The translations under genes and the position numbers were made by a program. The notes beneath the pieces were generated by a model. That model was not told the origin of the DNA. It ran no database searches and saw only the letters and a program-made list of their open reading frames with translations. A DNA stretch of 64,000 nt, taken from contig JAUHYC010000004.1 of the NCBI GenBank assembly GCA_030426685.1, positions 1 to 64,000 of the forward strand, read 5' to 3'. The stretch is from Alphaproteobacteria bacterium. Its GTDB lineage: Bacteria; Pseudomonadota; Alphaproteobacteria; Rhodobacterales; Rhodobacteraceae. Below are positions 1-8,229 of the stretch, one piece after another; positions within the stretch are counted from its first letter, which is position 1, and every line of letters starts with the position of its first letter.

Positions 1-49
1 AGGATCACATCCTTCGGATATTGCGCGCCTTTGAAGGAAATCATGAACT

Positions 50-76
50 GACTTTCGACCGATTTTACCGAAAGTC
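50..76. repeat. 8-bp inverted repeat hairpin
   Basis: GACTTTCG (50-57) pairs with CGAAAGTC (69-76) around an 11-base loop. There is no T-tract directly after it, so a terminator is not well supported. The function is unknown. Confidence 0.4.
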
Positions 77-407
77 ATTCACCCGCAGCATCTGACCTCG
101 TCAACAGCAAAAAGTTTGCAACAGATCTGGATGCCACAGCCATTCTTAGCCCGCATGGATGACCTGCACTTAGCAATCACCCAAGCTGACGACAAACTGC
201 AGCCAACATCTCGGGGTCGCAGCGGGCTTGCGCTTCCCTCCCGTGGTTTTTTGCTGCGGTCGCGAAGCGCACAAAGCGGACCATAGGTTGAAGAATTCGA
301 ATGGCTGCAAAGTCCCGCATGGTGTGAGTTTGACAGGCCTCTACATTTGCGCGTGCAGCGAATGGCTGTTTCGGCAGGCCGCACCGCGGCAGCGAGATAG
401 GGAGACG

Positions 408-427
408 AACGGCAGGAATGGGCCGTT
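408..427. repeat. dispersed hairpin repeat, copy 1
   Basis: The 20 bases AACGGCAGGAATGGGCCGTT occur here and identically at 19656-19675. AACGGC and GCCGTT are perfect complements, giving a 6-bp stem with an 8-base loop. About 50 bases upstream both copies also share the words GCAGCGAATGG, so the repeat unit is longer than the hairpin itself. Confidence 0.6.
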
Positions 428-517
428 TCACAAGCTTCTCGATTTAGACGTAGAATTTTCAGGTACTTCCTGCCAATTCGACCTGAAGAAGTCGAAGTAC
501 GCAATCAGCGTGCCACC

Positions 518-1171
518 TTACATAGCCTGCAATGTGTGGGTGAGGCCGTTTCGAATGTGATCTTCCAACAGTTTCTTGGCAGTGTTGGCGTCTCTGGCCA
601 GAGCGGCATCGAACATGCCCTTGTGCTCCTTGACCGCCTCTTCGCCGCGATAAGTCAGCACGAGCATCTGATACCGCAGGTACTTGTCGTAGATGATCGA
701 ATGCAGAGACAGAAGGTTCTTGGAGTTGCAGGCTGCGATCATCGCTTGATGAAACTCCCAATCATATCGTTTCCAGGTTTCTTTCTCGGACTCGTCGCCC
801 TTGAGAAGCTGCTGTTCCATCAGGTGCAGTTTGTGGTGTGCGGCAACGAGGTTGCCTTCCCAGTCCGTGTCGCCATTCGCAATGGACAACTCCAACGCGT
901 GGCATTCCAACAGGACTCGCAGCTCTGATATCTCGGTCAGGTCTTCTCGTGAAACTGGTGTGACCAGGAAACCCCGTTGCTCGGGAGCTTCGACAAATCC
1001 GTCGCTGGCGAGCCTGTTCAGCGTTTCACGAAGTGTCGAAAGGCTTGCCGAGTAGCGTTCCTTCAAGGCGTCCAGCTTCAGTTTGGAGCCGGGCTGCAGC
1101 TCCCCGAAGATGATGTCCCGCTTGATGCGCTGATAGGTGCTTGCACCTATCGTAGACGGCTGTTTCGCCAT
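518..1171 (-). CDS. GntR-family (FCD) transcriptional regulator
   Basis: A DNA-binding regulator, 217 residues from the ATG at 1171. A GTG three codons upstream (1180) is possible, but GGGTGA sits at SD distance from the ATG. Residues about 10-70 are a winged helix-turn-helix of GntR type (the segment GELQPGSKLKLDAL, then a TLRETLNRLASDGFV recognition region). Residues about 75-210 are an all-helical FCD ligand domain with the usual Asp/His metal-ligand pattern (WEFHQ, EHKGMF, DHIRNG). It is divergent from the Gfo/Idh gene at 1380 with an AT-rich palindrome between them. That arrangement makes it the likely local regulator of the catabolic genes downstream and of itself. The effector is probably a carboxylate, as is common in this family, but cannot be named. 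Confidence 0.9.
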   Translation of the reverse strand: MAKQPSTIGASTYQRIKRDIIFGELQPGSKLKLDALKERYSASLSTLRETLNRLASDGFVEAPEQRGFLVTPVSREDLTEISELRVLLECHALELSIANGDTDWEGNLVAAHHKLHLMEQQLLKGDESEKETWKRYDWEFHQAMIAACNSKNLLSLHSIIYDKYLRYQMLVLTYRGEEAVKEHKGMFDAALARDANTAKKLLEDHIRNGLTHTLQAM

Positions 1172-1257
1172 GCGTTTCACCCGATATTATCAGTTTCCTC
1201 GTTCAATTAGCATTTTTCAGAGACATCAGCAATCCAAACTGATGTATGGTAAAAATA

Positions 1258-1274
1258 AAAATATCATACATTAT
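1258..1274. promoter_or_regulatory. candidate GntR operator, site 1
   Basis: AAAATATCATACATTAT lies in the divergent gap between the GntR gene and the first oxidoreductase. It matches 17-bp sites at 2461 and 12153 (consensus AAAATATC-N-KAYATTWT, near palindromic). A second inverted repeat (TGTATGGTA at 1243-1251, TATCATACA at 1262-1270) overlaps it. The assignment to this regulator is inferred from position and repetition. Confidence 0.55.
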
Positions 1275-1379
1275 TGCGGAATCGCGAAAACCTTAATACG
1301 GTCGTGGCCAAGTTGGGCAAAGCAGCCCGATCGCAATCATCGGTTTCGGGATTTTCCGGACCCTCCAGAAGGAAGCAAA

Positions 1380-2471
1380 GTGTCTAAGAACTTTCGCATT
1401 GCCATTATCGGCATTGGCCTTGTTGGACGCCGCCACGCAGACGCAATCCGAGCGTTGCGCCATGTTGATCTCGTCGCGGTGGTCGACCCCAGCGATGAAG
1501 GCCATGCATACGCCGTTGAGCACGGGGTCGCATGTTACGAGACCCTCGAGGAAATGTTTGCAAATCAGACGCCGGACGGAGCTGTTCTTGCGACCCCGAC
1601 CACGCTTCATGTTGAACAAGGCCTCACGTGTGTTCGACAGGGTTGTCCCGTTCTTGTCGAAAAACCGATCGCCGTAGAAGCCACCGCTGCACTTGAGCTT
1701 GTTCAAGCAGCGGAGAAGGCCAATGTACCCCTGATGGTCGGACATCATCGTCGACACAATCCGCTGATCCGATCGGCTAAGGAAGCCATTGTCGATGGGA
1801 AGATTGGAGATGTGCGCGCTGTCCATGCGAATTGCTGGTTCTATAAGCCAGACGAATATTTTGATTCTGCACCCTGGCGAAAGAAACCCGGGGCAGGGCC
1901 CATCTCGGTCAATCTTGTCCATGATGTGGATCTTCTGCGGTATCTGGCCGGAGAGGTCGTGACCGTCCAAGCGCAGTCGGCTGCATCGCAACGTGGTTAT
2001 GACAACGAAGATGTTGCTGGAGCGCTGTTGACGTTTGAAAGCGGGGCGATTGGGACCATTAGTGTGTCCGACAGCATCGTCGCTCCATGGAGCTGGGAGA
2101 TGACGTCTCAGGAATATCCAATCTATCCTTCGACCACTGAGAGTAGCTACATGATAGGTGGCTCTCATGGTTCGTTGTCCGTTCCCGATCTTCGCCTGTG
2201 GAGTTACCAGAGAGAGCAAAGGGACTGGTGGACGCCAATCTCATCAACCGCGCTGAAGAAGGGTGCCTCTGACCCCCTGGTCAATCAACTCAGGCACTTT
2301 GTTGAAGTTGCTCGGCGTGAAGCAAATCCGATTGTATCTGGATGGGAAGGTTTTAGAACACTTCAAGTTATTGAAGCTATTCAGAATTCTTGCAGAACTG
2401 GCGAGACTGTCAGGATAAGAAACCTTCAGGAAACGCAGCAACAGAGATTGCAGATAATGAAAAATATCTGA
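1380..2471 (+). CDS. Gfo/Idh/MocA-family oxidoreductase
   Basis: A predicted NAD(P)-dependent sugar or cyclitol dehydrogenase of 363 residues. The start chosen is GTG 1380, with AGAAGGA at 1367-1373 six bases upstream; the open frame extends further 5' but that part has no family similarity. The N-terminal Rossmann fold shows IAIIGIGLVGRRHA (residues 7-20) and the family signature EKP at 94-96, whose Lys is catalytic. The C-terminal half carries an Asp/His pair (NLVHDVDLLRYL) typical of inositol-type dehydrogenases. It is the first gene after the divergent operator. Its last codons overlap a second copy of that operator. The substrate is not deducible. Confidence 0.88.
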   Translation: MSKNFRIAIIGIGLVGRRHADAIRALRHVDLVAVVDPSDEGHAYAVEHGVACYETLEEMFANQTPDGAVLATPTTLHVEQGLTCVRQGCPVLVEKPIAVEATAALELVQAAEKANVPLMVGHHRRHNPLIRSAKEAIVDGKIGDVRAVHANCWFYKPDEYFDSAPWRKKPGAGPISVNLVHDVDLLRYLAGEVVTVQAQSAASQRGYDNEDVAGALLTFESGAIGTISVSDSIVAPWSWEMTSQEYPIYPSTTESSYMIGGSHGSLSVPDLRLWSYQREQRDWWTPISSTALKKGASDPLVNQLRHFVEVARREANPIVSGWEGFRTLQVIEAIQNSCRTGETVRIRNLQETQQQRLQIMKNI

Positions 2472-2477
2472 TATTTT
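2461..2477. promoter_or_regulatory. candidate GntR operator, site 2 (perfect palindrome)
   Basis: AAAATATC-T-GATATTTT is a perfect 8-bp inverted repeat around one base. It straddles the stop codon of the preceding gene, about 85 bases before the TRAP binding-protein gene. It shares the 17-bp pattern with sites at 1258 and 12153, which suggests the transporter operon has its own repressed promoter. Confidence 0.6.
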
Positions 2478-2560
2478 GTAAAAAATCTTGCAAAATGTCC
2501 AAAATAGGTCAAAACTCAGAATCGGAAAAATGCATCATCGATGTCTCAGGGAGGAGCAAA

Positions 2561-3571
2561 GTGATTACCAAACTTACCCGCCGGGCTGCTGTATCAGCCC
2601 TGGTTGCAACCGGTGTTCTGTTTAGCGTAACAAGTGGTGCGCTGGCGGAAGACAAAGTGCAACTTCGCCTCGCAACATCAGGATCGGAGACCGACCAGCG
2701 TTCGGTCGCTATGGCCGAGGTTTTCGCGCCGATGGTCGCCGATTTCGCAAGTTATGAGCCCAGCTATAATGGAACCATCTTCGCCCAAGGTACGGAGTTG
2801 GACGCCATTAGTCGGGGTAACCTGGAAATGTCCATCACCTCGGCGCAGGAACTGGCACAGTTCTTCCCCGAGTTTTCGATCTTTACTGCAGGCTATGTCC
2901 ACCAGGACGCCGCCCATCAGGTGGCAGTCTTCGACGATCCCTTGATGGATGCCTTCAAGCAAAAAGCCGAAGAAGAACTGGGTGTTAAACTTCTGTCGGT
3001 CATGTATCTGGGTCGTCGTCAGGTGAACCTGCGCCAGCCCAAGGATGAGCTAACGGTCACAACTCCGGCCGATCTGGAAGGCGTGAATCTGCGGATGCCG
3101 GGTACAGATGCGTGGCAATTCCTCGGAAAAGCGCTGGGCGCCGCCCCGACACCAATGGCCTTCTCCGAAGTCTATACCGCGCTGTCGACCGGTGCCGTTG
3201 ACGGTCAGGATAACCCGTTGCCGACCGTCGTCGACGCCAAGTTCTATGAAGTGACCAATCAGATCGTCCTGACATCGCATCTGGTCGACTTGAACTATAT
3301 CGCTATCGGCAAAGAGGTTTGGGACGGGCTGACACCGGAACAGCAAGCCAAGGTTCAGGAAGCTGCGGACGCAGCAGCTGAATCAGGCCGTCAGAAGCAG
3401 CTTCAGAAAGAAGAAGATCTTGTCAGCTTCCTGAAAGAGCAAGGCATGGAGATCTATGAACCCGATCTCGCGGCGTTCCGCGATCAGGTACAGTCTATGT
3501 ATCTGGACAGCGAGTTCGCAGGTTCATGGCCCGAAGGCGTTCTGGATCAGATAAACGCTCTGGGCAACTGA
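2561..3571 (+). CDS. dctP: TRAP transporter substrate-binding protein (DctP family)
   Basis: The periplasmic solute receptor of a tripartite ATP-independent importer, 336 residues. The start is GTG 2561, preceded by GGGAGGAG (2549-2556). Only this start gives a clean signal peptide: KLTRR, a hydrophobic stretch, then cleavage after SGALA before EDKVQLRLAT. The central segment LRMPGTDAWQFLGKALGA and the following AFSEVYTALSTGAVDGQDNP are typical DctP ligand-site sequence, so an organic acid (carboxylate) ligand is expected. It is followed by the DctQ and DctM membrane genes and then the catabolic genes, so the imported compound should be the pathway substrate. Confidence 0.93.
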   Translation: MITKLTRRAAVSALVATGVLFSVTSGALAEDKVQLRLATSGSETDQRSVAMAEVFAPMVADFASYEPSYNGTIFAQGTELDAISRGNLEMSITSAQELAQFFPEFSIFTAGYVHQDAAHQVAVFDDPLMDAFKQKAEEELGVKLLSVMYLGRRQVNLRQPKDELTVTTPADLEGVNLRMPGTDAWQFLGKALGAAPTPMAFSEVYTALSTGAVDGQDNPLPTVVDAKFYEVTNQIVLTSHLVDLNYIAIGKEVWDGLTPEQQAKVQEAADAAAESGRQKQLQKEEDLVSFLKEQGMEIYEPDLAAFRDQVQSMYLDSEFAGSWPEGVLDQINALGN

Positions 3572-3601
3572 GCCCAGCAAGACAAGGGAGGGAGAACCAT
3601 A

Positions 3602-4177
3602 ATGAAAGCCTTTATGAAGGGGTTCTCCCGACTGACCGAAGCGATTGCCGGCGGGATGCTGGCGGCAATCTTCCTGATCTTCCTATTGCAAATACTCTTG
3701 CGCTACTTCTTTACCCCCGCCGGATGGACGCTTGAACTCATCGGCATTCTGTGGGTCTGGGTGATCTTCTTCAGTTGCGCTTTCATAGTGCGAGAACGGG
3801 ATCACGTGAAGTTCGACATCATCTACCTTTCCGTACCGATGCGCGTGCGGCAGGTCTTTGCGATGCTGGCGGCTGCAGCGATCGTGGTCGGTATGCTCTA
3901 CAGCTTCCTTCCGACGTGGGACTACATCGATTGGATGAAAATCCGCAAGACATCGACTGTCCGCAATCCGTTTTCCGGCGAGAAGATACCTTTGCGCACA
4001 GTATTCTCGATTTACGCGGTATTCATGCTGGTCGTCGCAGCGCGCTACGCGTGGCTATTCTTCGACGTCATGCGCAATGGCCCCCCAAAGACAGAGTTGG
4101 AACTGGTTGTTGGATACAACGTGGTTGACGACCATCCCCGTGTCGACGTCGAAGAGGACGAGGAAGTTAAGAAATGA
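3602..4177 (+). CDS. dctQ: TRAP transporter small permease (DctQ family)
   Basis: An inner-membrane subunit of 191 residues with four predicted hydrophobic helices, a usual size for DctQ. It has a good ribosome site (AGGGAGGGAGAACC) before ATG 3602. The acidic, hydrophilic C-terminal tail (VEEDEEV) is cytosolic. The gene lies 30 bases after dctP and overlaps dctM by ATGA, so the three are co-translated. It forms the membrane complex with DctM. Confidence 0.92.
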   Translation: MKAFMKGFSRLTEAIAGGMLAAIFLIFLLQILLRYFFTPAGWTLELIGILWVWVIFFSCAFIVRERDHVKFDIIYLSVPMRVRQVFAMLAAAAIVVGMLYSFLPTWDYIDWMKIRKTSTVRNPFSGEKIPLRTVFSIYAVFMLVVAARYAWLFFDVMRNGPPKTELELVVGYNVVDDHPRVDVEEDEEVKK

Positions 4178-5469
4178 GTTTTGAACTTCTTTCCTGCCTG
4201 CTCACTCTCTTTCTTCTGGCAGGCATCGGGACACCTATCGGCTATTCCATCCTCTTGGCCTCATTGGTGTATCTGGGCACAGCCGGACTGGACGTAGCAC
4301 TCGCAGGCGAGAAGATCCTGCAAGGCTTCTACAAAAGCACGATCCTGCTTGCCGTGCCTTTGTTCATCGTCGCCGCGAATATCATGAACGCTGGTTCGAT
4401 CACGGACCGTCTGCTGAACTTCTGCGTTGCAGCTGTCGGTCGTTTCAAGGGCGGCCTCGGGCACGTAAACGTGGTAGCGTCTCTGATCTTTTCCGGTATG
4501 TCCGGCTCGGCTGTCGCGGATGCCGCGGGGATCGGCAAGATTATCATTGAAATGATGACTAAAGATGGCCGCTACAGCCGAGGTTACGCAGCCGCGATCA
4601 CGGCGGCGTCGGCGACGATTGGACCGATCATTCCGCCCTCGATCCCGATGGTTTTGTACGCGCTCGTTTCCAAGGCCTCTATCGGGTCGCTGTTCCTGGC
4701 CGGTATTCTTCCGGGCCTGATCATGGGCGTCGTCCTCATGGCGATGAACTATTATCTGGCCGGAAAGCGGAACTTTGCATTGGAAGAACCTGTTCCACTG
4801 CGCGAATTGCCGGCTAAAACCGCAAACGCGTTTCCGGCACTGCTGATGCCCGCAATCCTGCTATACGGCATATATGGCGGCGTCACCACTCCAACCGAGG
4901 CCGCAGCAGTGGCTGCATTCTACGCCCTGCTTCTGGCAGCGTTGTTCTACCGCGCGCTGACCTTCCGTGGCCTTTATCAAGTGTTCGTCGACAGCGCGCG
5001 CTCTTCCGCAGCCGTCGGGGTGGTCATTGGGGGCGCGTTCATTCTGAACTTCATCGTTATTCAGGAGCAAATACCGCAGTCTATCTCGGCGCTGCTGGAG
5101 GGTTCTGATGTCAGCCCGATTGTGTTCCTGATTCTCGTAAACCTGCTGATCCTCGCGCTGGGATGCGTTTTAGACGCAACAACGATAATCCTGGTGATTG
5201 TTCCCCTTTTCATTCCGACCTGCGAAGCGCTCGGGATTGATCTTGTGCATTTCGGAGTTCTGGTCGTCGTGAACTCGATGATCGGTCTGATCACGCCTCC
5301 CTATGGCATTCTACTCTTTGTGATCAACGCTGTGACGGACATTCCGCTGCGCGAAATCATCTCGGAAATCTGGGCCTTCCTCGCGGTTCTCATCTTTGCC
5401 TTGGTGATCATGATGCTGATGCCGGATCTGGTCCTGTGGTTGCCGCGTATGTTTGGATATCAGGGATAA
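4174..5469 (+). CDS. dctM: TRAP transporter large permease (DctM family)
   Basis: The ion-coupled transport subunit, 431 residues with about a dozen hydrophobic segments, which is the standard length. Family signatures are visible: a GMSGSAVADAAGIG loop and ATIGPIIPPSIPMVLY, both hallmark DctM re-entrant regions, with a second repeat near GLITPPYGILLFV. It couples substrate import to a sodium gradient in known homologues. It starts inside the dctQ stop (ATGA) and its stop overlaps the next ATG (TAATG), indicating one polycistronic mRNA into the enzyme genes. Confidence 0.94.
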   Translation: MSFELLSCLLTLFLLAGIGTPIGYSILLASLVYLGTAGLDVALAGEKILQGFYKSTILLAVPLFIVAANIMNAGSITDRLLNFCVAAVGRFKGGLGHVNVVASLIFSGMSGSAVADAAGIGKIIIEMMTKDGRYSRGYAAAITAASATIGPIIPPSIPMVLYALVSKASIGSLFLAGILPGLIMGVVLMAMNYYLAGKRNFALEEPVPLRELPAKTANAFPALLMPAILLYGIYGGVTTPTEAAAVAAFYALLLAALFYRALTFRGLYQVFVDSARSSAAVGVVIGGAFILNFIVIQEQIPQSISALLEGSDVSPIVFLILVNLLILALGCVLDATTIILVIVPLFIPTCEALGIDLVHFGVLVVVNSMIGLITPPYGILLFVINAVTDIPLREIISEIWAFLAVLIFALVIMMLMPDLVLWLPRMFGYQG

Positions 5470-7355
5470 TGTGCCTCTCGGTTTCGACAACGTCGATCCC
5501 CGGTGATCTGGCTGAAAAGCTGAGTGCTATCGCTGACGCGGGATTCGGGGGTGTCGAATTACACGAACCGGATTTGACCGCTTTTGACGGATCGCCATCG
5601 CAAGTCCGCGAAATTGCATCGGACTTCGGCCTGAAGATTTGCCTGCTACAACCCTTCCATAACCTTGAAGGCCAGCCCGATGCCGGACGTGAGCGCGCCT
5701 TTGATCGACTGAAGCGCAAACTCGACCTGATGAGCGAGTTGGGAACGGAATTGCTGCTTATCGGATCTGCCTTCGAGGTCGATGTCGCCGCGACCGAAGA
5801 ACAGGTAATCGCAGATCTTGGCGAGGCGGCCCAAATCGCTAAAGAAATGGGGATGCGTCTGGCCTATATGGGCTTGCCATGGTCGGATCTTATTCACTCG
5901 GATGAGCAGGCGTTACGCGTCGTCGAAGCAATTGACAGCCCTCATTTTGGGTTGGCCATGAATTCCTTCTTCTCGCTTGCCGACGGGTCCAAACCAGCCC
6001 GCCTTCGGGACATTCCCGGCGATCGGCTGTTCCATGTACAACTGTCCGATGCACCCCGGTTCGAGATGGATATACGTCGGCTCAAACGGCACTTTGGGCT
6101 TTTGCCGGGGCTTGGGTCGCTGAACCTTGCGGGCTTTGTACGCGTGTTGTCCCGCGCCGGGTACAAGGGGCCTTGGTCCATTGCGCGCGTCAACGAAGCA
6201 GCTCCTCAACCCGGTGGCCGAACACTGGCCCGAGACAGCTACAGGTCGCTGGTGAACCTCTTGGATGAGGTATCACGGACCGAGCCGGGAACCGATTTCG
6301 GCACCCCGGACCTGCCGGAACGCGTCTATGCGTCAGGCTTCGAATTCGTCGAATTCACAGCCGACGAAACAAGCGGTGCGCAGCTGGCAGAAATGCTGTC
6401 AGCAATGTGTTTTCGAATGGAGCGAAAACACGTAAGCAAGTCCGTCGAGCTATGGCGGCAGGGCGCGATAAACATCGTCGTGAATACCGAAAAGGAAGGA
6501 TTTGCCCATTCGGCGTTTCTGGGTCACGGCCCGTCCGTTTGTGATATGGGGTTGCGTGTCAAAGATGCGGATCAGACGGTTCAGCGAGCGACCTCGTTGG
6601 GCGCGCCGAATTTCTCACAGCCGGTAGGGACCGGGGAACTGGACATCCCGGCCATCCGAGGTGTTGGTGGCAATGTTGTCCATTTCATAGATGAGAAATC
6701 CGATCTGCATCGGGTTTGGGACATCGAGTTCGAGCCAGTCGCCAAGACCAAAGCGATCCAGCCCGCCGGTCTGCGCCGCATCGACCATCTGGCGCAGACG
6801 ATGCGTAACGATGAGATGCAAAGCTGGCTGCTCTATTACATTTCGACTTTTGAGATGGCAAAATCCCCGATCGTGAACGTTGCCGACCCGTCGGGTGTTG
6901 TGCAAAGCCAAGCCATCGAAAGCCCCGAGGGCGAAGTGCGATTAAACCTGAATGGAGCAGTTGGGCGTCGAACACTGGCGGCTTCATTCCTTGAAGACGG
7001 TTTTGGCGCCGGTGTTCAGCACATCGCCTTCCAGTCGGACGACATATTTGAAACCTCGGCCCAATTGCGGAAGTCCGGCTTTCCCAGTCTGTCCATCCCA
7101 GAAAACTACTACGCTGATCTGCAAGCGACATTCGGGTTAAGTGAAGACCTGATCGCCCAAATGCGCAGGGATAACATACTCTACGATCAGGCGGCGGGTG
7201 CCGAGTACTTTCAGATCTACAGTCGCCCTATCTTTAACGGCTTTTTCTTTGAAATTGTTGAGCGCCGAACTGGTTACGCCGGCTATGGCGCGCGTAACGC
7301 TGCGTTTCGATTAGCGGCGCAAACGCGACACCACGTGGCGGAAGGAACAACCTAA
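5469..7355 (+). CDS. QuiC1-like two-domain protein with degenerate dehydratase site and intact VOC dioxygenase site
   Basis: 628 residues from ATG 5469 (TAATG overlap with dctM). Residues 1-270 form a xylose-isomerase-like TIM barrel like that of 3-dehydroshikimate dehydratase QuiC1. Residues about 285-628 form a 4-hydroxyphenylpyruvate-dioxygenase-like VOC domain. In QuiC1 the dehydratase metal ligands are, from my knowledge of the family, E134, D165, Q191 and E239. The same positions here, with no gap, are M134, N165, Q191 and A239, and nearby H168 is F168. The N-domain therefore cannot bind the metal in the known way. The C-domain keeps a full two-His-one-carboxylate triad: H440 (RRIDHLA), H518 (GVQHIAF) and E595 (FFFEIVER). 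I infer that the active function, if any, is an Fe-dependent dioxygenase or lyase and not dehydroshikimate dehydration. Confidence 0.8.
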   Translation: MCLSVSTTSIPGDLAEKLSAIADAGFGGVELHEPDLTAFDGSPSQVREIASDFGLKICLLQPFHNLEGQPDAGRERAFDRLKRKLDLMSELGTELLLIGSAFEVDVAATEEQVIADLGEAAQIAKEMGMRLAYMGLPWSDLIHSDEQALRVVEAIDSPHFGLAMNSFFSLADGSKPARLRDIPGDRLFHVQLSDAPRFEMDIRRLKRHFGLLPGLGSLNLAGFVRVLSRAGYKGPWSIARVNEAAPQPGGRTLARDSYRSLVNLLDEVSRTEPGTDFGTPDLPERVYASGFEFVEFTADETSGAQLAEMLSAMCFRMERKHVSKSVELWRQGAINIVVNTEKEGFAHSAFLGHGPSVCDMGLRVKDADQTVQRATSLGAPNFSQPVGTGELDIPAIRGVGGNVVHFIDEKSDLHRVWDIEFEPVAKTKAIQPAGLRRIDHLAQTMRNDEMQSWLLYYISTFEMAKSPIVNVADPSGVVQSQAIESPEGEVRLNLNGAVGRRTLAASFLEDGFGAGVQHIAFQSDDIFETSAQLRKSGFPSLSIPENYYADLQATFGLSEDLIAQMRRDNILYDQAAGAEYFQIYSRPIFNGFFFEIVERRTGYAGYGARNAAFRLAAQTRHHVAEGTT

Positions 7356-7356
7356 T

Positions 7357-8229
7357 ATGAAGGCCGCACTAATCGGACAAGGGATTTCTGGCTCCATGAC
7401 GCCTGAGATGCACGAGGCGGAGGGCCGGGCGCAGGGTATCGATCTGAGCTACGGTAGGATCGACACGGCAAAAGAGCCATTTCGTGGAATGTCGGTCGCT
7501 GATTTACTGTATTATTCCGTTGAATTAGGCTGTGCGGCGGTCAACGTGACACACCCCTACAAAGCGTCGGTCATTGATCATCTTGATGAGCTTTCCAAGA
7601 CTGCTGAGGAGCTTCAAGCTGTCAACGCGGTGGTTTTTTGTGACGACCGAATGGTTGGCCACAACACCGATTACATAGGTTTCCACAGTGCCTTCGGAGA
7701 TTTTTTGGGATCATCGAAGACTGAAACGGTTCTCATGTTTGGTGCTGGTGGCGCGGGCAGTGCAGTCTCTTTGGCTTTGCTTGATTCAGGTGTTCGAGAT
7801 CTGGAGATCATCGATCCTGACTTCCACCGAGCGCAGGCGCTGGTCAGTCGACTAAAGGTCTTGCGCCCTTGTGCAAAGCTTCAGGGTTCCCCCTCAATTT
7901 CGTTGGAACGGGTCAAATTTGTGGACGGAGTGGTCAATGCAACACCGCTCGGGATGGATAAGTACCCCGGGTTGGTAATTGATCCATCATTGTTGCGGCC
8001 GGACGCTTGGGTGGCAGATATAGTATATTTCCCGCTCGAGACACACCTTTTGAGCAGCGCCCGCACAACTGGGTTAAAAGTGATGAATGGTGCTGGAATG
8101 GCAGTTCATCAGGCTGCAGCGTCTTTTGAAATCTTCACCGGTTGCACCGCCTCAATCAGTCGTCTTCAAAACGTTTTCGATTCACTTCGTCAGCAGCGCA
8201 TGCGCGAGTTTAGAGGTGCAACGGTATGA
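7357..8229 (+). CDS. AroE-like quinate/shikimate-type dehydrogenase, probably NAD-dependent
   Basis: 290 residues, starting two bases after the upstream stop. The catalytic dyad of the shikimate dehydrogenase family is present: K69 (NVTHPYK) and D105 (GHNTD). The substrate-binding SxS motif is S13-M-T15 (GSMTPEMHE), a Ser-to-Thr change seen in catabolic quinate/shikimate dehydrogenases. The Rossmann loop GAGGAGSA is followed by an acidic strand end (IIDPD), which favours NAD over NADP and so a degradative role. It sits in the TRAP-linked operon and not with other aro biosynthesis genes. It probably oxidises a carbocyclic hydroxy acid, but quinate or shikimate themselves are only candidates. 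Confidence 0.82.
   Translation: MKAALIGQGISGSMTPEMHEAEGRAQGIDLSYGRIDTAKEPFRGMSVADLLYYSVELGCAAVNVTHPYKASVIDHLDELSKTAEELQAVNAVVFCDDRMVGHNTDYIGFHSAFGDFLGSSKTETVLMFGAGGAGSAVSLALLDSGVRDLEIIDPDFHRAQALVSRLKVLRPCAKLQGSPSISLERVKFVDGVVNATPLGMDKYPGLVIDPSLLRPDAWVADIVYFPLETHLLSSARTTGLKVMNGAGMAVHQAAASFEIFTGCTASISRLQNVFDSLRQQRMREFRGATV

Larger units (their letters stand above)
1..517. other. non-coding left edge, decayed sequence
   Basis: No open frame here has a convincing start, ribosome site or recognisable protein; those present are mutually overlapping and low-complexity in character. The stretch holds two hairpins described separately (50-76 and 408-427). The second is duplicated at 19656-19675. The whole stretch reads like degenerate intergenic or pseudogene remnants downstream of the GntR gene. 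Confidence 0.5.

Noticed and set aside
1293..2219. Long antisense open frame across the first Gfo/Idh gene
   Set aside because: It mirrors a clear protein-coding gene, has no ribosome site and no recognisable motif. High GC produces many such shadows.
5469..7355. Annotation as an active 3-dehydroshikimate dehydratase (quiC)
   Set aside because: Three of the four metal ligands are replaced, so the symbol would mislead; only the fold relationship is kept.
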